The translations under genes and the position numbers were made by a program. Positions 45,643-57,492 of a stretch of 64,000 nucleotides of DNA are shown here, piece after piece (within the stretch, counting starts at the first letter, position 1; every line of letters starts with the position of its first letter). The notes under the pieces are model-generated. The model did not search any database. It worked only from the letters and a program-made list of their open reading frames with translations, and had not been told where the DNA came from. The stretch is taken from contig NC_054886.1 in NCBI RefSeq assembly GCF_018320785.1, forward strand, positions 32,781,732-32,845,731, written 5' to 3'. This DNA comes from Cheilinus undulatus. Taxonomy: Eukaryota; Chordata; Actinopteri; Labriformes; Labridae.

Positions 45643-48600
45643 ATGGCGATAACAACTCTGTGCGCTGTCATGGGTGAGTACGGTATATGTGCTGTTGTTC
45701 TGAAATACTGACCATATCCTCTACTTTTCAGTGCAATTCTATTGTTTTTGTTCATATTTGTCACATAATGTACCTGCAATCACTGCAAACAGCACATCAT
45801 GATCAACTAAAACCATAACATTTCCTACATAAAAAGCATGTCTGTATGTCCTGACTGTTTCAGTTAAATATCTGTGTATCATCTGCATATTGGGGATTAT
45901 TTGTTCATTTTCTGTTGCTTTTAACTGCTTTTTATGTAATAAATAACACAAAAACTTGCAGGTTAATGCTCAGAAAGTACCATTATTTTGTTATGCAAGG
46001 AACACTCAAAGAGATTTGAATATTAAACAGCCTTTGCAGGCTGACATTTGTCAGTTTTCTCTGCAATTGCAGATGAGAAAATGTGTGAAATGCATCTTTA
46101 TCTTCACTCAGTCAGGGTCTGGTGTTTCCTTGTGGGTGATAATGAGCAGTGTTGCACTGATCTGCTCTATGTGCTTTAGAGCTGTGCAGCTATTGATGCT
46201 CTCTGGTTTGGTAATCTGGTTTGGCCTTTATAACACTGAGCTGTATAAAAGCTGACAGCAACACCTACACTTCATACAGACACTGATTCATCTAGTGATG
46301 AGATTTATTCCTTTTATATTTCAGATAAAAGTTGTTGAGAATCAAAAAGATGTTAACATATTAGATGGTCTAATCTGTTTTTTAAAAATCACATCCGTAA
46401 CGAAACAAGGAAACTTGCAAATGTCAGAAAGGCGACAAGATTGCCGGATGTCGGCACAAAAGCTCGGTTTTCCGCTCGTCATGCTGTTTATCAATAAAAT
46501 CTAGAGATAGAAAACAATCAGCAACAAAGACATGCAATGACTCTGGACTTATAAATGTGTTTATTGATATATTTCTATGAAGAACCACTTAAAGCCAGCA
46601 CTAGCCAACAGTGAGAAAGAAATCATTTAAATGGGTAGAAACTTTGAGCAGATCTGGACACTTTTGTTGAAAAATGTTGGTAGTGGCGTAGATTAAGCTG
46701 ACCTGTGCAGTTGACAAGGTCCAACATGAATCTTAGAGAACAAGGAGTAAAAAACATCCAGGAATCATATATAGCAGTGATATTCAACGTGTGGCTCTTT
46801 TGTGTCTTCATTTTAAACATTATCCCCCAGAAGACCTTAAAAAAAGGGAAACTTTTTACTATATTTACCATTTTCGCCACTTTTCACCCATTTAAGCTTC
46901 CTTTTGCTATTAAATACCCCCTTTGTTTCTATTTTTGCCACTTTATCCCTATTTTTGCCCTTTTTTTGCCCATTTGTTGCCACTTTTGTCCAAACAAGCC
47001 ACCTTTTACCATTAAATACTACTTGTTTCCTTTTATTTTTAACCAAATTTTTGCTTCTCTTTGCCACTTTCTTCCCCCATTTTTTGCCACTTTTTGCCCA
47101 TTTAAGCAGACTTTTACAATTACATACCAATTGTTTCCTATTTTTTGCCTATTTTTGACACTCTTGACTGCTTCTTGCCCATTTTAGTCACTTTTCACTC
47201 ATTTTTTGCTACAATTTTCCACTTTTTGCCGCCTGTAACTCTCTTTGTCGTCACTTCTCACCCATTCTTGCTACTTTCTGACCTTTTTCTCACTTTTTCT
47301 CCCCATTTTCACTAATTTTTTGCTGTTTTTTGACCCTTTTTGCCTCCTTTAACTTATGTTTATTGCTACCTCAAGCCATTTTTTGCCACTTTTCACCACT
47401 TACATTGTGGCCCTTGCAAAGGCACTTCTCAACAATTTGGCTCTTTGGTTGAGTAACCCTGATATACATTGTGGTGACAAAGTATTTGCCCCCTTCCTGA
47501 TTTCAGGGTGTCATCTAAAGAAATTCAAAAACAGATGAGTATATGATATCTATCAGTCTGGAAAGCCTTACAAAGACAGTTCTAAGGCTTTGGGGCTCAA
47601 GGCAACCATGATGAGAGCCATTACCCATAAATGGAGAAAACTTATGGTGAACCCTCCCAGGAGTAGGTAGCCGGCCTAGCAAAATGACTTCGAGACTAGG
47701 TTCACACTGCAGGCCTTAATGTTCAATTCAGATTTTTTCTCAGAAATGAAATTTTGGTTTTGCTGTTAACACTGCAGTCAAATTCCAAAAGATCAAATCT
47801 GATGTAGAACCACATCTGAAAGTGGCCTGTATCTGATTTGAAAAGGTCAGGTTCAATGTGGCTTGTGGTGTTTACACTGTCAGAAAAAATCAGATCCAGA
47901 TCACTTTTAACTGCAGTGTGAACGCAGCCCAAGAGAGCATGGACGACTCATCCAGGAAGTCACAAAAGAACCCAGAACCACATCTGAAGATCCTCAACAT
48001 GACTGATGGGATGTTTATAAGCTTTGGTGTCATTATCATCACAGGAAGAGGACAGAATGTTGATGAATCTGGGGATGTTGGTGCTTTTCTTTCTCATTTT
48101 TTTCTAAATAGTTCGCCATAGTTGGCAACTTTTGAAAAGTGGGCGAAAATGGTTCCACCCACTTTTCAAAAGTTGCCAACAAAGGAAAGTCAACATAAGA
48201 ACATAAGACTGATGGTTTATAAAATACTGGCAAAGTTTCCCAGAAATGGCCGGCCATTTCTAAGGCATTGGGACTCCAGAAAACCACAGTTAGAGCCATT
48301 AACCACAAATCTAGAAAACTATGATCAGTGGTGAACCTTCCCAGGAGAGGCTGGCCTACCAAAATGACTCCAAGAGAGCATGGTCGACTCATCCAGGAGG
48401 TCCCAGAAGAACATCTAAAGACCTGTAGGCCTCACTGACTCAGTTAAGGTCAGAGTTCATGATTCAACAATCAGAAAGAGACTGGGCAACAACGGCATCA
48501 TGGGAGAGTTCCACGATCAAAACCACTGCTGACCAACGAGAACACAAAGACTCGTCTCACATTTGACTAAAAACATCCTGATGATCCCCAAGACTTCTGG

Positions 48601-51600
48601 GAAAATATTCTGAGGACTGACCAGACAAAAGTTAAACTTTACATGTGGCACAAAACTAACAGCATTTCATGCATTTCAAGGTCGACAAAGAGAGTGGGCA
48701 AATATGTTTTCACAACACTGGATATGATTAGGACCATGTATTAATGGAACATAAATACATCCATCATACACCTTTTATCTCCTGCAGGGTTGCAGGAATG
48801 ATGCATCCATGAATCTTAATTTATCATCTCTGTGTTTCTTTCAGTGGCTCTGAGAGTTCTACCAAACAGATCCCAGTTCTTTCTGTACGAGTCCATCTCA
48901 CTGAGCTGTGGAGAGCAGGGAATCTGTTCTCATTGGATGCTTAAGAGGAACACATCATTGAGAATAAATCAAGAGTGTTTGGAATCAAAGGAAGGAACAA
49001 ATGAATCAGACTGCTCCTTAGATGATCTTTACCCATTAGACAGTGGAGTATACTGGTGTGAGTCTGCAGCAGGAGAGTACAGCGAGTCCATCAACATCAC
49101 AGTGACCAGTGGGTATAAAGGAAACTAGAAAAAAATCAAAGATTTCTGGAAAAATCTCACTTGTACAAACAATCTTGCCAAAAATCCTGATTTGTCCCTC
49201 AGGTGGTCCTGTGATCCTGGAGAGTCCTGCTCTTCCTGTGATGGAGGGAGACGATGTGACTCTATGCTGCACAAACAGGACAACTATCACCTCCAGTCTT
49301 AGTCCTGATGAGTACGCAGCTTCCTCTTCCAATCTCCCAGCCGATTTCTACAAAGATGGCCTCCTCATCGGTAGCAGCTCTACAGGAAACATGACCATCC
49401 ACAGTGTTAACAAGTCTGATGAAGGACTCTACAAGTGTAACATCTCTGGAGTTGGACAGTCTCTGGACAGCTGGCTCTCTGTCAGAGGTAGGGTCAGTCT
49501 TGGGTCTATGAAAGCTGCTTCCTGATAATAAGTGTCAGTGTAAATTGTCACGCCAGTCATGTGTGCTTATATCTGTCTCTTCAAAACTACCTAATGTTTT
49601 CTCATGCATTAATCATTCATGAAGTGGGTTCCAGTGGCTCTAAGGGCGCATTCACACCAGAGCTTTAAACGAACTCTAGTCCGTTTTCCCAGATAGTCCG
49701 GTTCGTTTCGAGTGGTGTGAAAGCTCAAATGAACTCTGGTGCGGACCAAACAAGTGGACTCTGGTCCGCTTGAAAAGAGGGGGTCTTGGTCCGCTTCCAA
49801 ACGAACCCTGGTGTGGTTTGTTTGAGGTATGAAAGCAAAGCGGACCAACTTGTGAACCAAAGGCAGGATGTGGCATAAAGCATAAGGATTTAAGGATTTA
49901 TATGTGATTTAATACATTCAAATACATGTCAGTACCTTGCTTGGCGTCTGTGTAACCATAGCAACACATCGTACTCAGTGCTGATTTATTTGTCTCGTGT
50001 AAAGAACAACATGTTGGACAGCTCACCACCTCGCTGCCTGCTCCTAATGCCCCAATGCAAAAGCAGAAACCCCAAGATGGCGTAAATTCTGTTTTATCAT
50101 TGTTTATGTGGAAAAAAAGATCATCAGAAAAATATGGATTTCCGGCTTCATCTTCTTCTACGCCTTCTTTTCAACTTGGTTGCTGTTTGTTTGTAACGAC
50201 AGCGCCCCTAACAGGCAGAGGTTGTAGGTGTTCAGACGGTTTGGTCTGTTTGACCAAGAGCAGTGTGAATGAAAACCAAACCAAAGGAATCAACAACAAT
50301 GTTGCTATTTCCGTTCCAAAACGGGCCGAGTCCCCCGGGCTATCAGGTGGAAAAACGACCTGAGAACCAAGAGAGAAGCTGGTAGAGATAGAATTGTAGA
50401 TCTGATAGACGTTATTACCAGAAACAAAGCTGCATTGTTCTAACGACCTTCAAGTGAACATTGATCAGTTTTGGTTGGAGGTAAAGGTATCCATCAACAT
50501 ACACAGCTTTGTTTTGATGACCTTAGAACAGTCTACATTTGTAGTTTACAACTCCCACCACACTATGTTTCCATCTCTTGTCTCTCACCTGTTGTGTGCA
50601 GGTGTGGTGATAATGATTAACCACTGTTTCTAAGTGTTGCTAAGCAGATAACATCAGCACATGGAAAGGTAAAGTATCAATGATCTTGAATGATGATCAT
50701 AGATGGATGTTTATTAATAGAACTTAATGAGGGTTTCTGTTTGTCCGTGGGCAGCTCTAAGACTCAAACACATACTAGATGACCTCCTACAGTCAAGACG
50801 ACCTTTTAAAGTTAGCATGAGGTTGCAGATACTCTACATATCCAACATAATGTTGACATGATGGAGGACAGCTGGTTTACAGTTCATCTAAACAATGAAA
50901 CTTCAAGGTTAGGGGTTTATTCCTTTTATATTTCCAGATAAAGGTTGTTGAGAATTAAAAAAGGTTTAAGCGTCTTAGATGGTCTAATGCATGTTTTAAA
51001 ATCACATCTGTAAACAGCATGCTGTTTATCAAAAAATCCAATCCAGTCTATCCTGTCATGTTTATCTAGCCCAGTTCAATTATTAGTCCAGTCATATCTG
51101 TTTGTTAAGCGTCACCTTTCAATGATAATGCAGTTTTTTTGGAGCAGTTTCCAGCCAATAGTGAACTTTGAACCTAGAAAAATATCTTTGAGTTTGTTTA
51201 AATTGATGGAAAAAGTTGGTGTGAATACGCAGTAATTGTTTAAATAAACAACTCTGACTGTAAATTTCCTGTTTATCCCAAAACAAAGCAGTCTAGAAAG
51301 GTTTTGTTGTTTTAGGCCAACATGTGGTTTGTGTTTTTACAGCAGGACGTCCCAAGGAGCTCCACACCTACAGAGCATGCACTAAGTTTCCTGTGGTGGT
51401 CGTATGCCTTATGCTGATGGCGGTGATTTCTGCGGCTCTCTTCTACCTCTGGAGACGATACAAAGGTTAGCCTCTATGTAGAATGTGACATTTTATATCC
51501 TGTTGTAGAAGCAGAACATCTATGTAGACTGAAGATTGTGGTGGCGAAGGTGAAAGTCCCATCTGAAGTTGAAAAAAGTGGCTAACAGTTATAGTGTGGA

Positions 51601-54600
51601 GGTGTCCTTACTAACCAGGTAGATCTGATCAGATATGACAGGATGTGGTCAGAGGCTCAACAGCTCCAGTGAAAGTAACACCTTGAAGAAACACCTTGAA
51701 CTTTGAAATAGAATTTTTATCAACATGTTAAAAATATCATGAGCAGTGGGAGTGTTTCTGCTTTTGTTTAGCTAGACAAACACACTCTGAGGTCTCTGAA
51801 TTCTTACTATTCATCTGAACTGGAGCGGACCGTGGCTTTGTGTGTGAATGACGAAGGATGTTCGTCAGCATCTTTCCACTCCAGATTTGGGTGTTGTGTG
51901 AGAATTTCAAAATCAGACTTGCAAAATGAATTCCAACGTCATTGTTTGACCAGTTTAAATACTTTGAGTGGAACATTGAAACTGTAGGTTAATATTCTAA
52001 GATGTTAAGATCATATATTTGAACAAAAGCATGGATGGGCAGTCTAAAGAGATTTTTTTTTATTTTAGACAGTGAAAGTTTATTTATAGAGCAACATTTA
52101 GGGGCCCTCAACCGCAAATTTTTGAACCTAACTTGCAAATTTAATTCCAGCCCCATTTGTTCCACATTAAATACACCACATGGACAAAAGTATTCAGCCG
52201 CCTGACCATTAGACCTGCAGGGACTGCAATGACATGTACTTCAATATGGAGTTGGTATCCTTCTTTCAGCCATAACAGCCTCTGCTCTTCTTGGGAGTCT
52301 TTCTTCAAGATTTTGGAGTGTTTCAGTGGGAATGTGTGCCCATTCATTCTGCAGGACTTTTATGAGGTCAGGCTCTGATGTTTGACCAGAAGGCCGGGCT
52401 CCCAAAGGTCCTCAGTGGGGTTGAGGTCAGGCTCAAGTTCCTCCACCCTGAACTCATCAAACCATGTCTTTCTTGTCCTTCTTTGGTCTCTGGGCCACAG
52501 TCATGTTAGAATAGAAAAAAGCCTTCCCTAAACTGTTGCCACACAGTTGGAAGCATAGCATTGTCCTGAATATCTTGGTATGCTGAAGCATTGAGATGGG
52601 CCTTCACTGGAGATAAGGAACTGAGCCTTAACCCTGAAGCTCCTGCTGCAGTTTCACTGTTTACATTAATGCCAGTGGAAGTTCAGAATTTTTCAGTTAT
52701 TGAATCTGTCACACACCTTAGCAGTCGTTGATTCCACTCTGAGTTTACCAGCAGCCTGTTCCACCAGCTATACGTAAACTCTGCCTTAAAAGGATACTTC
52801 AACATTTTGGCAAATTCGCCCATTGCCATAATTCCTATAGTCTTAGTAATAGGTTCTTTACCTTTAGTTGTCTGTGCAAGCTGTTTTTAGATTGGCGGGG
52901 CTGAGATGCCAGTTGCTGTGATAACTCTATGGAGTCTTATGGTATTCTGGCTTTTCCTCATCAAACTCATCAAATACACAATCCAACAACTCCAAAGCGC
53001 TCCCGTGGACAAGTTGTGACCTGCACATTCACCACGCTATGAAATAATCATGGAACGTTACGAGATGGAGATGTTTTAAAGTTTAAATGCAAAGCCAGAA
53101 CTACCAAGTGACTACGGCACTGCCACAGGCGCGCACTGTGTCACTCCGCCCAATGGTTTACTCAGAAAGTAGTTCTGATTATTTGCTTCATGTGTCGTAA
53201 TGTTACATAATTACACGTTATTATTTCATAGCCTGGTGAATGTGCAGGTCACAACTTGTCCATGGGAGCATTTTGGAGTTGCTGGATTGTGTATTTGATG
53301 AGTTTGATGAGGGAAAGCCGGAATACCATAAGACTCCATAGTGTTGGCAGAGCAGCTGGCATGTCAGCGCTGCAGATCTAAAAATAGCTTGCACCGACAA
53401 CTAAAGGTAACAAACCTATTACTAAGACTATAGGGATTATGACAATAGGCAAATTTGCCTAAATGATGACGTATCCCTTTAAGTCATGGTGCAATGTCCA
53501 CACTAAACCCTAAGTGGAAACACCAGTTCTAACTTAAGCTGCATCATTAGAGACGTAAGGTTGATCTTAACTAGTAGAAATTTATGTCCAAACTAACCAA
53601 AATATTGTCGCAGATATGATGATTTCTTTTACTTTAATCAATCACTGAAAAACATAACAGCTAAAAATAATGTATGCTAACTGCCACTAATCCTCAAACA
53701 GCGTCCAGTGTGGATGAGAAATTTGACAATGCATTTCGCATGTGAGTATTGAAGCCTAAACCTAGAGCCAGTATAAAATAACACTGATATCGAGTGATGA
53801 AATCACTAATAACACGAGATAATTTAACAGTGGAAATGCTGACACCAAACTGCCAGTAAAATCCTCAACTCCTCGTCACCCTCTGGGTTATCCCGTCTCT
53901 CAGCACTATCGCTATGACAGCCGTAATCTACAGAGGACTTTACACCCGGTAAGCCTATGCTGAAACTATCACAGCTGGTTGCAACACCTCAAATGTCAGG
54001 AGAGCGTAAACTCCTTCATAAGTAAGAACTTACATTCAAACTGGGCTACGTTTGAATTTACGCACAGCTGGTGCAATCATAGCTGGTCTTTTGCTGTTGT
54101 TCCTAAACTCTTCCACTTTCTAACGACATCACTTAGAGTTGACTGTGAAATATCCAGCAGGGATGAAATTTCATGAACTATCTTATTGCCAAAGTGGCAT
54201 TTACAGACTGACCCATTTAGGAAACATCTGAATTCAGTAGTTAACAGGTGTGGCCAAATACTTTTGTCCATTTACTGCACTTTGAGTGGAACAGCTGAGC
54301 TGGATGTTAATAACTAAGGATGTTGGTAAACTGGACAATAGCAATGTTGGTTTAATTAGGTAGAATATACGAAAATGCACCAGATAATCCACGCTATCTA
54401 TTCAAACTATGACCTTTAGGATGGGCAGGGTAGAGTTTTTTTTACGTCCTCTGAGGGATTCTCACATGAATACTTTTTCTGTTCCTTTTCTAGTTTTCCA
54501 TTACAGAAGTATTTGTATAAACAGCTGGTCGCTGTTAGAGAGCTGAGAGAGCAACAAAAACAAGAACATTTTCCTCTCCTTGGTGATAAAACTTAACTGA

Positions 54601-57492
54601 ATCTCTACTTTTTCACTTTGCTTTAAAGCCATTTTTCAGAAACAGGTTCTTTGGTTTTTCAGTTTCAAACATCTGTTTGTTGCTGCTGCTTGTGTGTAAT
54701 TTTTAAGTGTTGTGTTGCAGGAAAAGTGGAGCGGGACGTCCCGTACACTGATGTTACCATAACACCAGGAGTCCAGATGAACCGGCTCACAGGTAACAGG
54801 AGCCAAACATGCCTCTTTTCCTTAACAGCAAACAATGAAGTAAAATTCCCAGATCTTTACATTTGAACCAGAAACTCTGAGAGATTGAGTCTATAGTAAT
54901 AAATCTAAGAGAGAACTCACCTCTGTGCCTCTGAGTTTCACTTTTTGCCACATTAATAGTTGTTAGGTAAGTCTCTCACATGAGGGTTTGCTGGTGTCTG
55001 CCTGGAGAGGAAGTACAGCCCTCTAACTACGCAGCTCTCATTGGTTCAACCACATGACACTTGAAACCGTCTCTATGGTGACATAAACAAACAGGCAGCT
55101 GAAAGGCTGCAATAGCAGTTACGTCATTCATGTAATCTGACCTGCTTTCTATTTTTACCTTCTCTGGCGTGTGACTGTGATGTAAACAAATAGATACGAG
55201 TTATATAAAGCTCTGCTGGGTAAATACTGTCACTAGAAAACAAACTTTCTCCAATAGATCATTGTTATTGTAGTCTAAAAACAGTGTCAAAGTTTAATGA
55301 CATAAATGAGTTAAAAATGACCCAAACAAATCTTTAATAACAGCAAAACCAGCCTTAGTGCTCCTTCATGACCCTGAAATTTTATGATTGTTCTTAAAAA
55401 TTCTCCAACATCAGAAAAAGCTGATAATTAACTGTACTATAGTGAAGTTAAACTGTAGGTCTGGAGGAACATAAACCCAAAGAAGTCCATGTTTTTGTGC
55501 ATTCTGCTGCTTTTTCAGGTCAGACAAGCATCTCTAGTTAAAATCACATCCATGGATCTGCAGTAACTTAAGCAATAATGAGAATTAATTACTTTAATGA
55601 CAAAAAATCTGTCACTCAGTTAGGAAAACCAGTGTTACAGAAGGGTTATAATGACATAAGAGTGGTTTCCAGTTATTTAATGTAATCCTCCCTCACTGTG
55701 AGAGCAAAAACAAACATTCACAAAGTTTATGCCAAGTAGATTTTAACTTAAATTTAATGGGTCATTCTTATCCTTAGAAAAAAGAATTGTCTAACAACTG
55801 AAAGGTTTGGCTGTCATACACCTTCTTTTAGTTCAGTGTCTTGTTTTATTTTAATTGAGCAGTTAAAAATTGGTAAAAATGGATTATAGATAAAAGGATT
55901 ATATAAGTGGCTATGATAGTTTAAAAGTGGCAATAAAGGGCAAAAATGGGTGGCTCAAGTACTGAAGGGGGTTAAATACTAGCTAAAATGACTTAAAGTG
56001 GCTGTAATGTGGAAACTAATGTGGCAAAATGGGCAGAAACAGTGATGAAAGGGGCACAAATAACTGATCTGAATGGCAAAACCCAACTTGGCTCGAAATG
56101 CTTTTCAGCTCCAAAATGAGTTAACTGTTAGCCAGGATGTTAGCACCAGTGCTACTGATCCAACACACATGGATAGAATTAATCAATAAATCACAGCTGG
56201 GAAGGGCTGATTCCCTGGGTCTTCAGGGGCCCAGCTGACGCTGTGGGCCTGCCCAGCTTTCCACAACATTAATCAACACTGTAAAACTGATGAAGTTGAA
56301 CCTACTCAAAGTTTCTGTTGAAACTGATCACATCACAGCTTTTCAGTTTCTGAAATACATTTTTGAGTAAGGGGAACTACAAGTGGCAATGAGTGAAAGT
56401 GCACACTGAACAAGGAAGTCCCCTTTCTTTTATATTCATTATAGCATCCACATTATACAGTCATTGCTCCCCACAGAGCGGACTTCTCTTACTGGGTCAG
56501 TAACTTCACTCATGGTGCTAAAGTGTCTAATGCCCAAAGGTCACAGGTCACAGGTCTTGTTTCTCTGATTGACCTGTATTGAATGAAACAGACAAAATTT
56601 CCATCCAATCACCCTCCATATTGGTTTTTAAAATGTTCTTCCCTTTCCAAACACCATCTATGGGGTGTTGCCTCGATGGATGAGAAATCTGTCCCATACC
56701 ATGGATATTTGAAAGGGTCTGACTAGGGTTAAGGATTTCTGTTGACTTCTAAATCACGCCAGCTCAACCTTGAGTCTGTGTGGACGTTTGTACCAAAATC
56801 CTCTCATGCATTCTTAGAATATTGTATTCACAACTAACCAATGAACATGAGGCCCCATGACCTTAACCTTTGTCTTAAACTCCAATATAGAATCCATTCA
56901 TCTTTCAGACAGAGTGGACATTTGTGCAAATATATCCTGCATCATGGAGACATGTTTCTGTTGGTCTCTAAAGTTTTAGTTTGATTTTTAAAAGTGAAAC
57001 TAACAGCATCTGAAGCATCTGTCAGCACAAAAAAAAACAAAAAAACAAACAAACACACTGTCAAACTCATTTATAGTTTTGTTTCTATCACTTGTATTGA
57101 CATTGATGAGGAAAGAGGAATATGGGAGATCTACTAGATACTGGAAATATCTCATGGTAAAATTTCCCCGAGTTTCATTCACTCTTCTCACTCAAAGCCC
57201 ATATTCAGCAAATAGTTTCTCTAACCAAAAGCAGAACTTGCTAGCTTAACAGAAAACCCAGAGAACGTCTGCTCTCTAAAGCTGAGTAAGAAGTTTCTAG
57301 TAACTTGTATTTATAGCAGTAATAATGGCTGAATTTCCATGCTTCTGAAAGGCCTTGAATGAACATTAAAACACATGATAACTCTTAAATCATCATGTCT
57401 ACCTTTGTATGTTCATATTCGTCTGTCTTTCCTCCACAGGTTTGGACGCTGTCCCGACCTTCTACTCATCGGTCAAACCAGGATACACCTGA
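45643..57492 (+). CDS. Fc-receptor-like receptor with ITIM- and ITSM-like tail (B2)
   Basis: Model join(45643-45673, 48845-49108, 49203-49487, 51343-51465, 54721-54792, 57440-57492) gives 275 residues, all phase-1 junctions. Exon 1 (31 nt, [10 protein letters not shown]) has the same size as the signal exons of B0/B1. A small second signal exon may be missing from this model. D1 is residues 11-98 ([23 protein letters not shown]). D2 is residues 99-193 ([23 protein letters not shown]). TM exon is residues 194-234 ([20 protein letters not shown], then RRYK). The tail has VPYTDV (Tyr243), fitting the ITIM consensus V/I/L-x-Y-x-x-V/L/I, and TFYSSV (Tyr267), fitting ITSM T-x-Y-x-x-V/I. By these motifs it would recruit SH2-domain phosphatases or adaptors. 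The D1 donor is A|GTGGGT. The gene is rich in transposon insertions. AATAAA follows at 57950. Confidence 0.75.
46310..46500 (+). repeat. Dispersed repeat, second copy at 50925-51030
   Basis: TTCCTTTTATATTTC-AGATAAA, GTTGTTGAGAAT, TAGATGGTCTAAT and CATGCTGTTTATCA occur in the same order at 50925-51030, where about 80 bp in the middle is missing. Both copies are in introns of B2. Confidence 0.6.
46775..47461 (+). mobile_element. hAT-like non-autonomous element with core array
   Basis: The left end CAGTGATATTCAACGTGTGG and, inverted, the right end CAGGGTTACTCAACCAAAGA match those of 7523-8257. The flanks ATATATAG and ATATACAT agree at 6 of 8. The interior 46850-47400 is a degenerate TTTTTGCCACTTTTTGCCC array, giving spurious open frames on both strands. 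It is in B2 intron 1. Confidence 0.75.
47694..47929 (+). mobile_element. Short inverted-repeat element (MITE) inside the Tc1 relic
   Basis: The ends GACTAGGTTCACACTGCAG and, inverted, GGCTGCGTTCACACTGCAG pair well. The uninterrupted equivalent is CAAAATGACTCCAAGAGAGC at about 48360-48380. A truncated relative (GGCTGCATTCACACTGCAAG) lies at 5284-5303, just upstream of A1 exon 2. Confidence 0.65.
48121..48180. repeat. Perfect 23-bp inverted repeat (hairpin)
   Basis: Arms 48121-48143 and 48158-48180 are exact reverse complements with a 14-base spacer (CGAAAATGGTTCCA). It lies between the two duplicated parts of the Tc1 relic in B2 intron 1. Arm sequence contains CAACTTTTGAAAAGTGGG. Confidence 0.9.
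49641..50345 (+). mobile_element. Probable short inverted-repeat element in B2 intron 3
   Basis: It starts GGGCGCATTCACACCAGAGC and contains several GGTCCG and CGGACC words. Near the other side is GAGCAGTGTGAATGAAAACC. The exact right end and target duplication could not be fixed. Minus-strand frames here are not genes. Confidence 0.45.
52174..54277 (+). mobile_element. Tc1-like non-autonomous element interrupted by a fold-back element
   Basis: The ends ATGGACAAAAGTATTCAGCC and, inverted, ATGGACAAAAGTATTTGGCC pair. The left part (to about 52640) carries transposase-derived text readable on the minus strand (TCAAACCATGTCTTTCTTGT, GTTGGAAGCATAGCATTGTC). The right part at 54080-54260 matches 7040-7230. 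The middle has been replaced or interrupted, including by the element at 52786-53482. It is in B2 intron 4. Confidence 0.65.
52786..53482. mobile_element. TTAA-flanked fold-back element of about 0.7 kb
   Basis: Arms of about 250 bp (about 52790-53045 and 53220-53478) are inverted copies sharing, for example, CATCAAACTCATCAAATACA and CAAGTTGTGACCTGCACATT. TTAA is at both edges (52786-52789, 53479-53482), followed inward by AAGGATAC and AGGGATAC. The TTAA target is that used by piggyBac-type elements, but class assignment is tentative. An older partial copy is at 27005-28112. Confidence 0.85.
53702..54596 (+). other. Possible alternative 3' exons for B2
   Basis: Three segments with acceptor/donor sites are phase-compatible with the TM exon: 53702-53741 ([13 protein letters not shown]), 53904-53948 and 54494-54596, the last ending [13 protein letters not shown]-stop. 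The chain (phases 1, 2, 2) would give a tail without the ITIM/ITSM exons. The first two lie within the span of the Tc1-like element, which argues against them. I do not recognise the peptide. Confidence 0.2.
55860..56240 (+). repeat. Composite repeat, short copy
   Basis: A short GGCAAAAATGGG/AAAGTGGC array at 55865-56080 is followed by the right module (ACTGTTAGCCAGGATGTTAG at about 56120) and CTGGGTCTTCAGGGGCC. This is the same order as 455-2650. It is in the last intron of B2. Confidence 0.55.

Larger units (their letters stand above)
47470..48740 (+). mobile_element. Degraded Tc1-like transposon with internal duplication
   Basis: The left edge GGTGACAAAGTATTTGCCCC and right edge GGGCAAATATGTTTTCACAA are rough inverted counterparts. 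Inside, transposase-like text is recognisable (AGAGCCATTAACCACAAAT, CAACAATCAGAAAGAGACTG, AAGACTTCTGGGAAAATATT). A segment of about 200 bp (47575-47695 plus 47930-47990) is repeated at about 48235-48420. No usable frame remains. Confidence 0.65.

Noticed and set aside
46705-47187. 160-codon plus-strand open frame.
   Set aside because: It lies within the array of the hAT element 46775-47461; the composition is that of the repeat.
49609-49876. Two minus-strand frames of 83 and 66 codons.
   Set aside because: They lie in an inverted-repeat element rich in GGTCCG/CGGACC words; no homology or splice support.
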